Below are positions 1 through 8,830 of a stretch of 64,000 nt of DNA, in pieces. Numbering within the stretch: position 1 is the stretch's first letter; every line of letters begins with the position of its first letter. Source of the DNA: Terriglobales bacterium. Its GTDB lineage: Bacteria > Acidobacteriota > Terriglobia > Terriglobales > Acidobacteriaceae. The stretch covers positions 1-64,000 of the forward strand of contig JAICSO010000020.1 in assembly GCA_025936825.1 (NCBI GenBank), read 5' to 3'. The notes under the pieces are model-generated. The model was not told the origin of the DNA. It was given only the letters and a program-made list of their open reading frames with translations, and ran no database searches. Both the position numbers and the translations under genes were made by a program.

Positions 1-1
1 G

Positions 2-136
2 AAAGAGGCTCTGGCCAGCGTTGAACGTGTTGTGATGGTGCCACACGATGACAAAGCGGTTCGGAACCTGAAGTCTGACCTTCTGGGTGCCGTGGTTAAC
101 CTGCAATTTAGAAAAATCGTTGACCGTCAGCGATAA
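2..136 (+). CDS. C-terminal tail of an unidentified protein (cut by window edge)
   Basis: An open frame enters from the left edge and ends at a TAA at 134-136, giving 44 residues that begin KEALASVERVV and end FRKIVDRQR. The composition is protein-like (alternating hydrophobic and charged residues), but I recognise no family. The opposite strand is also open across the same stretch, so the strand is not certain. The sequence from 137 to 260 holds no gene that I can see. Confidence 0.25.
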   Translation, partial: KEALASVERVVMVPHDDKAVRNLKSDLLGAVVNLQFRKIVDRQR

Positions 137-260
137 AACTCCCCTGCAACCGAGGACTGATTACCGCGACAAGGAGGCGCTCGTCTTATCACTTCGGAGA
201 GAGTGATGTCATTCCGGAGATGACTAACATTCACCTCTGAATCGTGTGAAATTCACGTAA

Positions 261-1148
261 TTAAGCAGCGCGCGGCTCTTCACGATGAGTAGGATTCAAA
301 GGAGGTTTGCGGACCTCAATCTTGCCATCCCGAATGCGCGTCTCCAAGCAGGGCTGGCGATGGACTGCCGGCCCATTGATCACGCGTCCATCTTCTAGCG
401 AAAAGCGGGAAGCGTGGTAAGGGCATTCAATGCTGCCATCGACCAGTCTGCCTTCCGAAAGCGGCCCACTGAAGTGCGAGCACGTCTCCACCATGGCACA
501 AAGACGCCCTCTATGACGAACAAGCAATATAGGCACCTCGCGGTGCATCACCCGCGTGGGTTGATCATCGGCGAGTTCTGATGCAGACAATACGGCGGTG
601 AAGTTTTCCGGTAACGCGAGGCCGTCGGTGCGATCCACTCCGACTCTATGCTTGTAAACCATTTTCCCGCCGAGGTGGGCCGAATACGTCATGACCGCAT
701 ATCCCAGAGCAGCGAGTATTCGACCGGACTTGCGAGCCCGATTTCTTCGCAGCGCCAAGGAAGTCGCAAACAAAGCCGTTGCCCCGACGTTCAGTACACC
801 GTGGAGTAACCCCATTCTTCGAGCGGGAGGATCAACATCGGACCAGTCAACCAAGCCGGTGGCAGCAGCACCAGCTGCTCCCAGGAGTCCTATGCCAATC
901 GAGACGTCGGCCGCAAATGCAAATTGGCGACTGCCGTCAATGGAATCGCAGGCATCAAAAAACATGGCCATGGTCCAGGCTCCAATCGGGACGTCCTTCA
1001 GCACCACGTGTAACGGTTCACCCAACCATGTGCCATTCAGGAAATTCCTAGTCTTCTGCGCGCTCGGCAGTCCCCCTGCGTAAAGCGCTGCATCAATGCG
1101 CTTTTGAATTCTTTCATCGAGGGGTTTTGCTTGCGCTTGAGTTGTCAT
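261..1148 (-). CDS. DUF2231 membrane protein fused to a Rieske [2Fe-2S] domain
   Basis: Predicted 295-residue membrane redox protein. Residues about 40-170 are a DUF2231-type region with several hydrophobic segments and the GxWxM..FDA pattern. The C-terminal 110 residues are a Rieske ferredoxin domain with both iron-sulfur motifs visible: C223-S-H225 (TCSHFSGPL) and C242-P-Y-H245 (ECPYHASRF). The DUF2231 part should sit in the membrane and the Rieske domain on one face of it. The frame is open upstream to about 1325, but I chose the ATG at 1148 because AGGAG lies 8 bases before it and the extra N-terminal residues look like non-coding translation; an ATG at 1220 is the alternative. It is divergent from the phosphoesterase gene. 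The electron partner is unknown; detoxification or respiratory roles are guesses. Confidence 0.8.
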   Translation of the reverse strand: MTTQAQAKPLDERIQKRIDAALYAGGLPSAQKTRNFLNGTWLGEPLHVVLKDVPIGAWTMAMFFDACDSIDGSRQFAFAADVSIGIGLLGAAGAAATGLVDWSDVDPPARRMGLLHGVLNVGATALFATSLALRRNRARKSGRILAALGYAVMTYSAHLGGKMVYKHRVGVDRTDGLALPENFTAVLSASELADDQPTRVMHREVPILLVRHRGRLCAMVETCSHFSGPLSEGRLVDGSIECPYHASRFSLEDGRVINGPAVHRQPCLETRIRDGKIEVRKPPLNPTHREEPRAA

Positions 1149-1488
1149 CTTAGCCACTCCTGCCACTGCGGATTGATCAGCGTTGGATGCCGTTTGCTGA
1201 CTCGGTGTCGTGGCGGTCATCTGCGGACTACTTCGAACGGCGAAGTGAACCTCGGTGCACACAACTAGCCGGAGGTCAATCAGAATGCGGATGCTGGAGA
1301 ACAAATTAGATTCGCCGTACAACACGGTGTGGGGAGGGGGCCTTCCGGCGTGTGGGTAAACCTACGTTCTCTCATGTGGGATCTGCCTGGGGAATTCTCT
1401 AGATGGGACGGACGGCCTCAGTTCGGATGTAAACCTGCTGAGTTTTTTCGGCATCTCACCACCCGGTTTTCAGAGTCTCGGAGATCCT
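1149..1488. other. Divergent intergenic region
   Basis: This 340-base stretch separates the Rieske gene (minus) from the phosphoesterase gene (plus) and must hold both promoters. I see no convincing -35/-10 pair, palindrome or small gene. Part of it (1149-1325) is an open extension of the Rieske frame, most likely not translated. Confidence 0.4.
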
Positions 1489-2853
1489 ATGCGCTCAGAC
1501 AAGCCTGCCCGCCCACGTTCGATTGAACCGACGTCAACTGTCACTCGGAGTCTGAACCGTCGAGATTTCATTAAAGCCGCGTCGATCTCTGCCGGTGGGG
1601 CCCTTTTGGGAGGAGCTGCGGGCTCACTTTATGCCAAAACTGGAGGACTTCCGAAGCCGAATAAATCTGGCATTGAGCATATAGTTCTGGTCACCATGGA
1701 GAATCGCTCGTTTGATCATTTTCTGGGCTGGCTGAGTGGAGCGAATGGCATGCAAGCCGGGCTGAGCTACACCGATGTCGCGGGAAATGTCCAGTCGACG
1801 TATGGTCTCAATCCTGATTTCCAGGGCTGCGGTCATGCCGATCCCGACCATTCCTACGCCGGCGGCAGGATCCAATATGACAGCGGGAAGTGCGATGGCT
1901 TTCTCCAGACGGCACCGGCTGGCGACAAGTTTCCCATCGGCTATTACACCCAATCGGATCTTGCGTTCCTCGGCAATGCGGCGCCCGGGTGGACAACCTT
2001 TAGCGGCTATTTCGCGGCGATCATGGCAGAGACTTTTCCCAACCGCATTTACCAGCACGCTGCACAGACAGACCGGATTGACAACTCAACTTCAATCTCA
2101 ACCTTGCCCACAATCTGGGACCGACTCGCCGACCACAGCATTAGCCGCCGCTATTATTTCAGCGATATCCCTTTGCTCGCACTATGGGGAACGAAATATC
2201 TGCCCATCAGCGCGCCGATTGCCAATTTCTTCGCAGATTGCGCTGCCGGCACGTTACCTCATGTGTCTTTTGTAGAGCCTCGTTTCTTGGGAGAGTCGCA
2301 GGGTGTCTCGTCGGACGACCATCCCTTCGCCGACGTCCGCAATGGTGAAGGTTTTTTGAATTCTGTCTACGCGGCGATCACGCTGAGCCCGACATGGCAA
2401 AACACAGTCCTGATTATCAACTTCGATGAATGGGGTGGATTCTTCGAGCACGTGCCTCCTACGACAGCGCCTATTCCGCCAGCTGATGCCGCAGCTGGCA
2501 ATCAGGATGGACTGCGTGGATTCCGCGTACCGTGCGTGATTATCTCTCCCTGGTCTCCACGGGGTGGTGTGATGAACGGGGTTTTTGACCACACATCTGT
2601 TCTGAACATGATTGAATGGCGGTGGAATCTGCGACCGCTCACCGTGCGGGATGCCACGGCTCAAAATCTCGCTCTGGCTTTAGATTTCTCCGTTTCGGAT
2701 CTCACGGCGCCGCAGTACGCCGTACCCTCAGGACCGTTTGGAAGCGTTTGCAACACTACCGTGGTTACCCCATTTGCTTCGACGAAACCGACGAATGAGA
2801 ATTGGGATGGCTTACGGAACGTCGCTTTCCAGTACGGCTGGCCTGTGGGATAA
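1489..2853 (+). CDS. Tat-exported phosphoesterase (phospholipase C / acid phosphatase family)
   Basis: 454-residue secreted hydrolase of the phosphoesterase family that includes bacterial phospholipases C and AcpA acid phosphatases. The N terminus carries a twin-arginine signal (LNRRDFIKAA followed by an Ala/Gly-rich hydrophobic stretch), so it is probably exported folded. Directly after it comes the family hallmark IEHIVLVTMENRSFDHFLGW, whose Glu-Asn and Asp-His residues bind the catalytic metal. Further family motifs are DDHP (about residue 280) and FDEWGGFFEHVPP (about 315). Shine-Dalgarno GGAG lies 5 bases before the ATG. Family membership is clear; whether the substrate is a phospholipid or another phosphoester cannot be told from sequence. 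Confidence 0.88.
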   Translation: MRSDKPARPRSIEPTSTVTRSLNRRDFIKAASISAGGALLGGAAGSLYAKTGGLPKPNKSGIEHIVLVTMENRSFDHFLGWLSGANGMQAGLSYTDVAGNVQSTYGLNPDFQGCGHADPDHSYAGGRIQYDSGKCDGFLQTAPAGDKFPIGYYTQSDLAFLGNAAPGWTTFSGYFAAIMAETFPNRIYQHAAQTDRIDNSTSISTLPTIWDRLADHSISRRYYFSDIPLLALWGTKYLPISAPIANFFADCAAGTLPHVSFVEPRFLGESQGVSSDDHPFADVRNGEGFLNSVYAAITLSPTWQNTVLIINFDEWGGFFEHVPPTTAPIPPADAAAGNQDGLRGFRVPCVIISPWSPRGGVMNGVFDHTSVLNMIEWRWNLRPLTVRDATAQNLALALDFSVSDLTAPQYAVPSGPFGSVCNTTVVTPFASTKPTNENWDGLRNVAFQYGWPVG

Positions 2854-2949
2854 CGGAATGTGCTTCCACCGAGTTGAATTGCCGTGCCAGATCACCTCAA
2901 GTAAGTAGCCAAAGAAGCCGGGGAGCTCATCTCTTAGAAGAGTGCCTAC

Positions 2950-3995
2950 CTAGGCTGCACGTCCAGCTGGCGGAGAGACAGAATTGCCCAAGACTTGGGC
3001 GTATAAGGCCTTGTAGTCAAGAGCCATTCGCTCCTTCGAAAAGTGCTCTTCGGCGTATGTCCTTACCGACGCCGGGGATAATTCCAAGTTCTTTACACGT
3101 TTCACGAGACCTCCAATCGTGCGGGAAACATAGCCGAAATGCCGTCCTTCACAACTTCCGGGACAGAGCCTGCTCGTAACGCCAATACAGGCGTGCCGCA
3201 CGCCATAGCTTCGACCATTACCAAGCCGAAAGGCTCATGCCACGTGATGGGAAAGAGCATTGCCAATGACTTGCCTAAGAGTTCGTTCTTTGCAGCCAAA
3301 TCCGCGGGTCCTATGTATTCGACAAACTTTCCGTCAATATGCGGTTTGACCTTTGCTTCGAAATATCCCCGGTAAGCGGGTTGGATTTCTCCTGCTATCT
3401 TTAGCGGAATGTCGGACCGCTTGGCTATCTCGATCGCGAGATGGGTGCCTTTGATGGGTGCAATTCTGCCAATGAAGCTCAGGTACTGCTCCTTTTCCCT
3501 TCGGAGAGTGTATTTCGAAAGATCGATGCCATGGTGAATCGTTGTCATCTTCGGGAGGCTCTCTCTGCTGCACTGATCCTTGCTGATGCAAACGTACTGG
3601 ACGTCAGGAAGCCGAGAGTATGCCTCGCTGAGCCGCCGATCCGTAGGGTGATGCAGCGTATAGACAATTGGCAACGAGGACAGTCGCGAGCATGTCAGGG
3701 CGATGGTTGAGTTCAGGTGAAGCAGATCACAGGTGGCAGCTGCATCCTTGAAAGCCCATGTTGTGTGCTCCATCTCTTTAAGTTCAGCGTAGTCGTTGCC
3801 TTTCAAGGGCCATTGAGATTCGCGAAATAGAAACTTCTTTTCGACGTTAATTGTCGACTCACCATTGGTGTAGAGCACAACACTAACGCCTTGGGCGTTC
3901 AATGCGTTCGCCAGGTCGGCAATAAACAGTTCAGTGCCGCCATATTCCTGAGGAGGAACCGGAATGAATGGAGGTGCAATTATGCCAATTCGCAG
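2950..3995 (-). pseudogene. GT4 glycosyltransferase, frameshifted near its 3' end
   Basis: A retaining GT-B glycosyltransferase (group 1/GT4) is readable over two frames. The first frame starts around 3995 with LRIGIIAPPFIPVPP, runs through IGRIAPIKG and the donor-binding motif WHEPFGLVMVEAMACGTPV, and stops at 3102 just after VKDGISAMFP. The second frame resumes the family C terminus (TIGGLVKRVKN ... ERMALDYKALYAQVL) and ends at 2950. One inserted or lost base near 3115-3125 restores a full protein of about 345 residues. The expected initiator is also CTG instead of ATG, although GAGGTGA stands just upstream. So it is either a decaying gene or a sequence error plus a rare start. Likely role if intact: sugar transfer to a surface glycan. 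Confidence 0.75.
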
Positions 3996-4192
3996 GAGTC
4001 ACCTCGGATACGCTTACGTCGAACGAGTTGCACAGCGTGCGCTTCCGGGCATGTAGGTGCAACTTTCCTAGGGTAGGTTGCCCGTGGGAGCGCTCTGAAC
4101 ATCAGAAGTAGCTGAACGCCAAGCCGCTGCCGCCGCGAACAAGGGGGATGGGCTGCAACTGCATCTCCGAAACAGCTCATTCGCAGATATAC

Positions 4193-4438
4193 CTACGCCG
4201 AGCGGCGGCTCCTGGATACTACTTCCTTGCGCACTCTCGATTTTGGCTTCACAACCGCAACCGACGGTTCCGTCAATGCTTGCGCCAACGTTCCCGGCTT
4301 GCGAATCTCAACCTCCGGTTCTGTGGTGACGTAGGTCTCTTCGGTCACAACCTCAGTGGTGGGTTTAGGAACCGGCAGCTCAATCACCGGAACCGTGCGC
4401 GAACGAGCGTTGCGGCGCTTGCTTTTCTTCGTGGTCAT
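4193..4438 (-). CDS. Small basic hypothetical protein
   Basis: 81 residues with clusters of Lys/Arg at both ends (TTKKSKRRNARSR and SRVRKEVVSRSRRSA) and a Thr/Glu/Val/Pro-rich middle. It has no signal peptide, membrane segment or cysteine. A strong Shine-Dalgarno GGAGG lies 4 bases before the ATG, which is the main reason to believe it is translated. The charge pattern would suit nucleic-acid binding, but I recognise no domain and propose no function. Confidence 0.55.
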   Translation of the reverse strand: MTTKKSKRRNARSRTVPVIELPVPKPTTEVVTEETYVTTEPEVEIRKPGTLAQALTEPSVAVVKPKSRVRKEVVSRSRRSA

Positions 4439-4642
4439 TCATCCTCCGTAGTTAGCGAACACGCACTGATCGTGCGGGAATCGAGGCACTCCCATCCAGC
4501 GCCATTAAAAAAATGCCCGCGGCTCACCGACCCAACATGGCTTGAGTTCCGATCGACTCTCCGGTGACGACCAGTTCGACGCGCCGGTTTTGCTGATAAG
4601 CCATAACAGCTATTCGGATTTTCGGGCGCTCTGGAATGGGCT

Positions 4643-4674
4643 AAAAAAAAGCCCTGCCGTGATAGCAGGGCTTT
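4643..4674 (-). terminator. Rho-independent terminator after the YflT-like stress gene
   Basis: A 10-base inverted repeat, AAAGCCCTGC (4648-4657) and GCAGGGCTTT (4665-4674), has a 7-base loop. On the minus strand the stem is followed by a run of eight T (4643-4650 read in reverse, partly inside the stem). It lies just downstream of the minus-strand gene ending at 4693. Confidence 0.85.
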
Positions 4675-4692
4675 GCAGCAGGCTGACGTCTC

Positions 4693-5256
4693 TCAGCTTG
4701 CTCTCCTCATAGGTTTATCCGTGTTAGAGAAATCGCCCTTCTCTTCACCCGTGGAAGACACATCGTCGGCCCCGGTACGCTCAAGGATGTCCTTAGCTTT
4801 ACGTGTCCAGTCCGAATTGTCCGAGTGTACGGATAAAAGAATGCCACCCTCTTTTACTCGACCCTCATAGCGCTTTGCTTCGTATTCCGGAATACCCATT
4901 CCAATGAGAGCGCCACTAATGCCACCAATGGCGCCGCCGACTCCAACTCCAGTTAGTGCTGCCACGATTGGTCCGGCGGCAATCAGTGGACCGACGCCTG
5001 GTATTGCAAGCGCTCCGATTCCGGCGAGCCACCCCAGCGTTCCACCGATCACGGCTCCGGTACCTGCTCCGGTTGCAGTTCCTTCAGGGGCTTTGGTAGC
5101 TTTCTCGTGGGCGAAGTCTTTGGTTCCCTCGTTTTCGGGAAACAAAACGGATATATCGGTGCTGCGAAACCCTTCTGCCCGCAATACGTCAACCGCCTGT
5201 TCAACGTCCAGCCGACTCCTATAAATCCCGAACACTGCCGTATTCTTTCCTGCCAT
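4693..5256 (-). CDS. YflT/general-stress-17M-like protein with glycine-rich hydrophobic core
   Basis: 187 residues. The N terminus (TAVFGIYRSRLDVEQAVDVL, then GFRSTDISVLFPEN) matches the alpha/beta domain of YflT-type general stress proteins and related DUF3341/DUF1269-like proteins. A long Gly/Ala-rich hydrophobic stretch (about residues 60-120) follows, then a second soluble part (GGILLSVHSDNSDWTRKAKDILERTGADDV). I chose the ATG at 5256 because AAGGAG lies 8 bases upstream; the longer frame to 5301 lacks this. It sits directly after the BON gene and ends in a terminator, so the two probably form a short stress-response transcript. The biochemical role of this family is not established. Confidence 0.7.
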   Translation of the reverse strand: MAGKNTAVFGIYRSRLDVEQAVDVLRAEGFRSTDISVLFPENEGTKDFAHEKATKAPEGTATGAGTGAVIGGTLGWLAGIGALAIPGVGPLIAAGPIVAALTGVGVGGAIGGISGALIGMGIPEYEAKRYEGRVKEGGILLSVHSDNSDWTRKAKDILERTGADDVSSTGEEKGDFSNTDKPMRRAS

Positions 5257-5297
5257 TGGAATACTCTCCTTGAGAAAATGGTTTAACTTCCTTCGAT

Positions 5298-5685
5298 TCA
5301 CTTGCTGGGCGCGACCTGGAGCTCGTTGGTAACCTTGCCTGCTCCGGCGATCTCAGTCGCTTTCGATTCGATAGCTTGCTTTTCCTGTTCAGATTTGACT
5401 GCGCCTTTCAATGTCACAGACCCGTTTTGCGCGATGATCTTTACGTTGTGCGCGTCAGTAGAAAGTGACTTATCCTTCACCACTGCGCGTCTGATTTGTC
5501 TTGCGAGTTCGCGATCATTGGAGTTGCTCTTTCTGCTGATCGGCCGTTGGCTCATTCTGATTACGGTCGCGTTGATTCACCTTCGTATTATCGGCAGGTA
5601 CTGGCTGCGAGTTGTCCTGCCGCGCGAAGGCTAGTCCGCTCAGAATAAAAAGCACGAGCATTGCTCGCGTGAATAGCTTTTGCAT
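5298..5685 (-). pseudogene. Secreted BON-domain protein split by one frameshift
   Basis: Read from the ATG at 5685 (GAGG seven bases upstream), the first frame gives a clean Sec signal peptide (MQKLFTRAMLVLFILSGLAFA) and the linker NTKVNQRDRNQNEPTADQQK before stopping near 5520. The next frame continues with the BON domain (NDRELARQIRRAVVKDKSLST, VKIIAQNGSVTLKGAV, KATEIAGAGKVTNEL) and ends at 5298. A single-base indel around 5520-5535 joins them into a periplasmic BON protein of about 128 residues, the usual size. BON domains are thought to bind phospholipid or envelope surfaces. The domain is well preserved, so the break is either very recent or a sequencing error. Confidence 0.75.
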
Positions 5686-6156
5686 CAGTTCACCTCATCG
5701 AAAACAAGCATCTTTGATGAGGCTTGTTGGTGGGGTCGATGCTCCAAGAGAACGGAAATCGAGAGGACAATGGGTTCGCTGACGAACAGTTCGATGAAAA
5801 GGTTCTGTGGCGCAGCGTTCAGATAGCGTCATTCTCGTCAGATTGACGCTAGTTGCCTGTGAGTTGGCTTGCGCCGGTTACGGATTCGGGCTGCTTCAAC
5901 TCACTGCCAGCGCACGGCCCGTGCAGTTCCGGGCAGCAGCAGTTCTAGTTGTCAGGAGAACTGGATCACATCACTGAACCAGAACAGTTGTGCTCACCGG
6001 AATTCCAGCGATTGAGCCCCACACGTCAGCGATGTGTACTGTGCACCATTCCTCATGCATCCCTTTTAGGCGTGTAGGAAACTAAAGGAGAGCCGGAATG
6101 TACATGGCCACCGAACGCTGTTTTCGGCGCATATAACGCTTACGGAGAACGTCCCC
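5686..6156. other. Intergenic region, no certain gene
   Basis: These 471 bases separate the BON gene (minus) from the hemerythrin gene (plus). I see no tRNA, strong hairpin or gene-sized frame. The only notable item is a 12-codon ORF at 6098-6136 (MYMATERCFRRI, then TAA), preceded by AAAGGAGAGCC, 20 bases before the hemerythrin start; it could be a leader peptide or chance. Confidence 0.4.
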
Positions 6157-6813
6157 ATGCTCGAACGCCTACTCCTTCCCGAGAATCACGCCATTTCGAT
6201 TCTGATCAAAGACCATGACAGGGTAAAAGACGTTTTTGATCGATTTGAGAAATCTGAATCGGGTCCTGAGAAACAGAGGATCATCAAGGAAGCACTCAGC
6301 GAATTGAAGATCCATGCGGTGATCGAGGAGGAGATATTCTATCCCGCCGTCCGCAAGTACGTGGAAAAGGATCTGATGAATGAGGCCGACGAGGAGCACC
6401 ATGTCGCCCGAGTCCTAATCGCGGAACTCGATCAGGACGGCCCCTCCAACGATCATCGCGAAGCAAAGTTCACCGTGCTCGCCGAGAGTGTACGGCACCA
6501 CATTAAAGAAGAAGAAGGCGAGATGTTACCCAAGGCGAAGAATGCCAAGGTGGATTTCGAAGCTCTTGGGCGAGAGATGCTGGCTCGTAAAAAGGAACTC
6601 AAGACGCGTGGAGTACCGCCTGACGCCGAGCACGCCATGATCGCTGCGGTGCATGGAAAAGACGATACTCCGGCCGTTGCAGCACGACGGACCAGAGCCA
6701 CTCAATCGAGCCCCAAAGATTCCGACAAGGTCCGTTCTGTTCGAAAGCCGACGCAGGGAAGGCGAACCATTAAATCCGGACGCGCCTCTAAGCCGAAACG
6801 CAGCGCCGCATGA
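6157..6813 (+). CDS. Hemerythrin HHE-domain protein with basic tail
   Basis: 218 residues. Residues 1-145 are a hemerythrin/HHE four-helix domain with the expected spaced His and Glu ligands (ENHAISILIKDHDRV, HAVIEEEIFYPAV, EEHHVARVLI, VRHHIKEEEGEMLPKA), which would hold a di-iron centre that senses or binds O2 or reactive nitrogen or oxygen species. The last 55 residues (from about 165) are Lys/Arg/Ser-rich and look disordered, a feature not needed by the domain and reminiscent of DNA- or RNA-binding tails. GGAG lies 9 bases before the ATG. The next gene, 38 bases downstream, is an iron-permease-like membrane protein, so iron or oxidative stress is a reasonable theme. Confidence 0.85.
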   Translation: MLERLLLPENHAISILIKDHDRVKDVFDRFEKSESGPEKQRIIKEALSELKIHAVIEEEIFYPAVRKYVEKDLMNEADEEHHVARVLIAELDQDGPSNDHREAKFTVLAESVRHHIKEEEGEMLPKAKNAKVDFEALGREMLARKKELKTRGVPPDAEHAMIAAVHGKDDTPAVAARRTRATQSSPKDSDKVRSVRKPTQGRRTIKSGRASKPKRSAA

Positions 6814-6851
6814 GCTGATGGCTTTTAGCGCGGAGAAACAGGGCAATTTTC

Positions 6852-7262
6852 ATGGCCACTAACGACAACCGGAGCGAGAAGGGATTTCACATCTTCGCCA
6901 CGCAGGCCGCGTATTTGGTCGGAACCAAATGGGCATTCCTGACCGCTCTGCTGGTGATTGTTCTTTGGCTGGTATCCGGCCCATATTTCCATTACTCGGA
7001 TACGTGGCAGTTGATCATCAACACTGGGACGACGGTTGTGACCTTTCTCGTGGTCTTTTTGATCCAAAATACCCAGAACCGGGATGCACGAGCTATTCAT
7101 CTCAAACTCGACGAGATCATCAAGTCAATCGACCAGGCACAGAACGAGATGATCGACATTGAGCACCTCTCAGACGCCGAGTTGCAGACATTAGCAGATA
7201 AATACCAACGGGTTCGCGAGGAGTGCGACAACCGACGCAAGCGCACAAGAAAGCCTGCTTGA
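6852..7262 (+). CDS. Low-affinity iron permease family membrane protein
   Basis: 136 residues with two transmembrane segments (FLTALLVIVLWLVSGPYF and IINTGTTVVTFLVVFLIQ), followed by the family signature QNTQNRDARAIHLKLDEII and a charged C-terminal helix. This is the short bacterial version of the Fet4-like 'low affinity iron permease' family. With only two helices, transport by the single chain is doubtful; it may act as an oligomer or as a membrane-bound regulator. It is in the same direction as the hemerythrin gene with a 38-base gap, probably co-transcribed. Confidence 0.8.
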   Translation: MATNDNRSEKGFHIFATQAAYLVGTKWAFLTALLVIVLWLVSGPYFHYSDTWQLIINTGTTVVTFLVVFLIQNTQNRDARAIHLKLDEIIKSIDQAQNEMIDIEHLSDAELQTLADKYQRVREECDNRRKRTRKPA

Positions 7263-7352
7263 CGACCGGGGTGGGATGCAAATTCAGCCAATTTGAAACC
7301 AGTCGCCAACGATTCCCCAACACACTAACGCTTTCGCACACATCAACGAACA

Positions 7353-7709
7353 ATGAGCGCGCGTCACAAGACCATACTCTCCGTCTCTCCCGACCTCCAA
7401 CTCTCGAACAGTCGCCATGAAGCACTGAGCCGCGGAGGTTTCGAAGTTATTTCAGTGCATTCGGAAGTCGCTGCCCAATATGAAATTCAGTTTGGCCGTT
7501 GCGGGGTTCTAATCCTGTGCCACAAGCTGAGCGGCGCGGCAAGGCGAAGCCTCGCACGCGATTTTGATACAAGATGCCAGGAGCCATTCATCGTCGCTAT
7601 TCTCGCTCACCCTGCGGGGCCGTATCCCCCTCAAACACATGTTTGCGTACTGCACTCGGAGGGCAACGGTCCACTCCTTAAGGTTCTGCAGGAGAACCTC
7701 GCCGCGTGA
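7353..7709 (+). CDS. Degenerate receiver-like protein
   Basis: 118 residues with the alternating beta/alpha pattern of a CheY-like fold (KTILSVSPDLQLSNSRHEAL, GFEVISVHSEVAA, CGVLILCHKLSG, PFIVAILAHPAG, VLHSEGNGPLLKVLQENL). The position where the phosphorylated Asp would sit reads LILCHKL, so it could not be phosphorylated in the normal way. Such stand-alone pseudo-receivers are common near sensor genes. The REC-PAS gene lies next door on the opposite strand, ends converging. Function is not assignable. Confidence 0.55.
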   Translation: MSARHKTILSVSPDLQLSNSRHEALSRGGFEVISVHSEVAAQYEIQFGRCGVLILCHKLSGAARRSLARDFDTRCQEPFIVAILAHPAGPYPPQTHVCVLHSEGNGPLLKVLQENLAA

Positions 7710-7749
7710 AGGCAAAATCGATCAGGAGCACTTGTCCGAGGATGCACTT

Positions 7750-8446
7750 TCAACTGACCAACAGGACCTGGGCTGACGGGCAGTTCGGCTCCCAGCATGC
7801 CACCAGGCACCCATCGGGGAACGCCCTCGCGATATAGCTGATGGGGATTTCATTTCCATCGCGGTGTCGGAGAACGTAGGAGCCTCGTTGCAAGCCATCC
7901 GCCAAGTACTGCTGGAAGAGAGGGGACGTATTCGAACGCATGGTGTGAGCGGTTACGTCATCGATGCGCATCTGTAGAAGCTCGGATCGGCTGTACCCGA
8001 GCAGTTCACAAACTCCGGCGGTAACGTCGAGATAGCGGCGCTGCTCATCCACAAAAGCGACGTATGCTCTCTCGAACTCAACGTGGGAGTGGCTACGGAT
8101 GTGAAGGAGCGATGCAGTAGCGGAGAAGAGCGGGTGAACCTCCCTTGGTAATGATCGTATCAATGTATCGATTCGCCTCTGCAGGGACGGGGTATCCCGA
8201 AAGCATAATGATCGGCACAGTCGATCGCAACTTCTTCAACCTTTCTGCTACGGCGATGCCGTTCATGCCGGGCATGTTGTAATCGAGCACGACCCCATCA
8301 ATGGGGTGAGTCTCGAAAAGTCCTATTCCCGTTTGGCCATCGAGCGCAGTGAAAACTTGGAACCCTTCAGTCTCAAACAGCCATTTGCGCATCTTGAGGC
8401 CATTCTCTTCGTCGTCTATGCAGAGGAGTGTGGCGTTGTAAGGCAT
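7750..8446 (-). pseudogene. REC-PAS response regulator split by one frameshift
   Basis: From the ATG at 8446 the first frame is a normal receiver domain: acidic pocket CIDDEEN, phospho-acceptor Asp in VVLDYNMPGMNG, MLSG and the conserved Lys in IITKGG. It loses the frame near 8120-8135 and stops at 8093. The next frame carries on with LFSATASLLHIRSHSH and a PAS domain (YLDVTAGVCELLGYSRSELLQMRIDDV ... VLRHRDGNEIPISYIARAF), ending at 7750. One base change in length gives a REC-PAS protein of about 232 residues with no output domain, so it would act through a partner. Both halves retain key residues, which favours a recent lesion or an assembly error. Confidence 0.72.
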
Positions 8447-8677
8447 GGGTTCTCGTACGAAAAGGAAGCTTTTGTCGTGCTGTCTGTCTTCCGCTTTGCC
8501 GTATCCGCGCCGAAGCCCACAAGAAGGCGATTTGCAGCGGGAGGGCTTTGATTAAAGAGTACTCTACCCGACCACACCCACTTTGACGAGGGTAGGAAGA
8601 GTCGCGTTGCGTGCAAACCACGATTTCCAACTGGTAGCCTTGCGTGGTTCCAGGCAGTACATAAAGTCGCACTCAAG

Positions 8678-8830
8678 ATGACTACCAGGACCAAATCGCT
8701 GACCATCGCTTTGGCACTGGTGCTGACTGTTGCTCCTGCGTTTGCTCTGGCCTCATGCTCCCAAGGCATGGCTGGGATGCACTCCGAGATGGTTGGCATG
8801 GTTATGCCGCCTGCTGGTCTTACGTCTTGA
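8678..8830 (+). CDS. Small secreted Met-rich protein with in-frame TGA; frame resumes to 8968
   Basis: The ATG at 8678 opens a 50-codon frame: a good Sec signal peptide (MTTRTKSLTIALALVLTVAP then AFALASC), a single Cys, and a Met-rich segment (GMAGMHSEMVGMVMPP). It stops at a TGA (8828-8830). The same frame then stays open for 45 more codons (WITQADASALAINIGAALP ... FLAETAPTQAFP) to a TGA at 8966-8968, with protein-like composition. So the true product may be about 95 residues, interrupted by a nonsense codon or read through. No strong ribosome binding site is present. The rest of 8447-9060 holds nothing else that I can support. Confidence 0.45.
   Translation: MTTRTKSLTIALALVLTVAPAFALASCSQGMAGMHSEMVGMVMPPAGLTS

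Noticed and set aside
1624-2854. Long open frames on the minus strand opposite the phosphoesterase gene
   Set aside because: They lack ribosome binding sites and family motifs and mirror the codon pattern of the real plus-strand gene.
3980-4180. 66-codon minus-strand frame upstream of the glycosyltransferase
   Set aside because: It overlaps the real N terminus of the glycosyltransferase and is rich in Arg, Cys and Pro, as expected of a wrong frame.
6098-6136. 12-codon leader peptide before the hemerythrin gene
   Set aside because: A ribosome binding site is present, but there is no regulatory codon run, no attenuator hairpin and no conservation information; left as a remark only.
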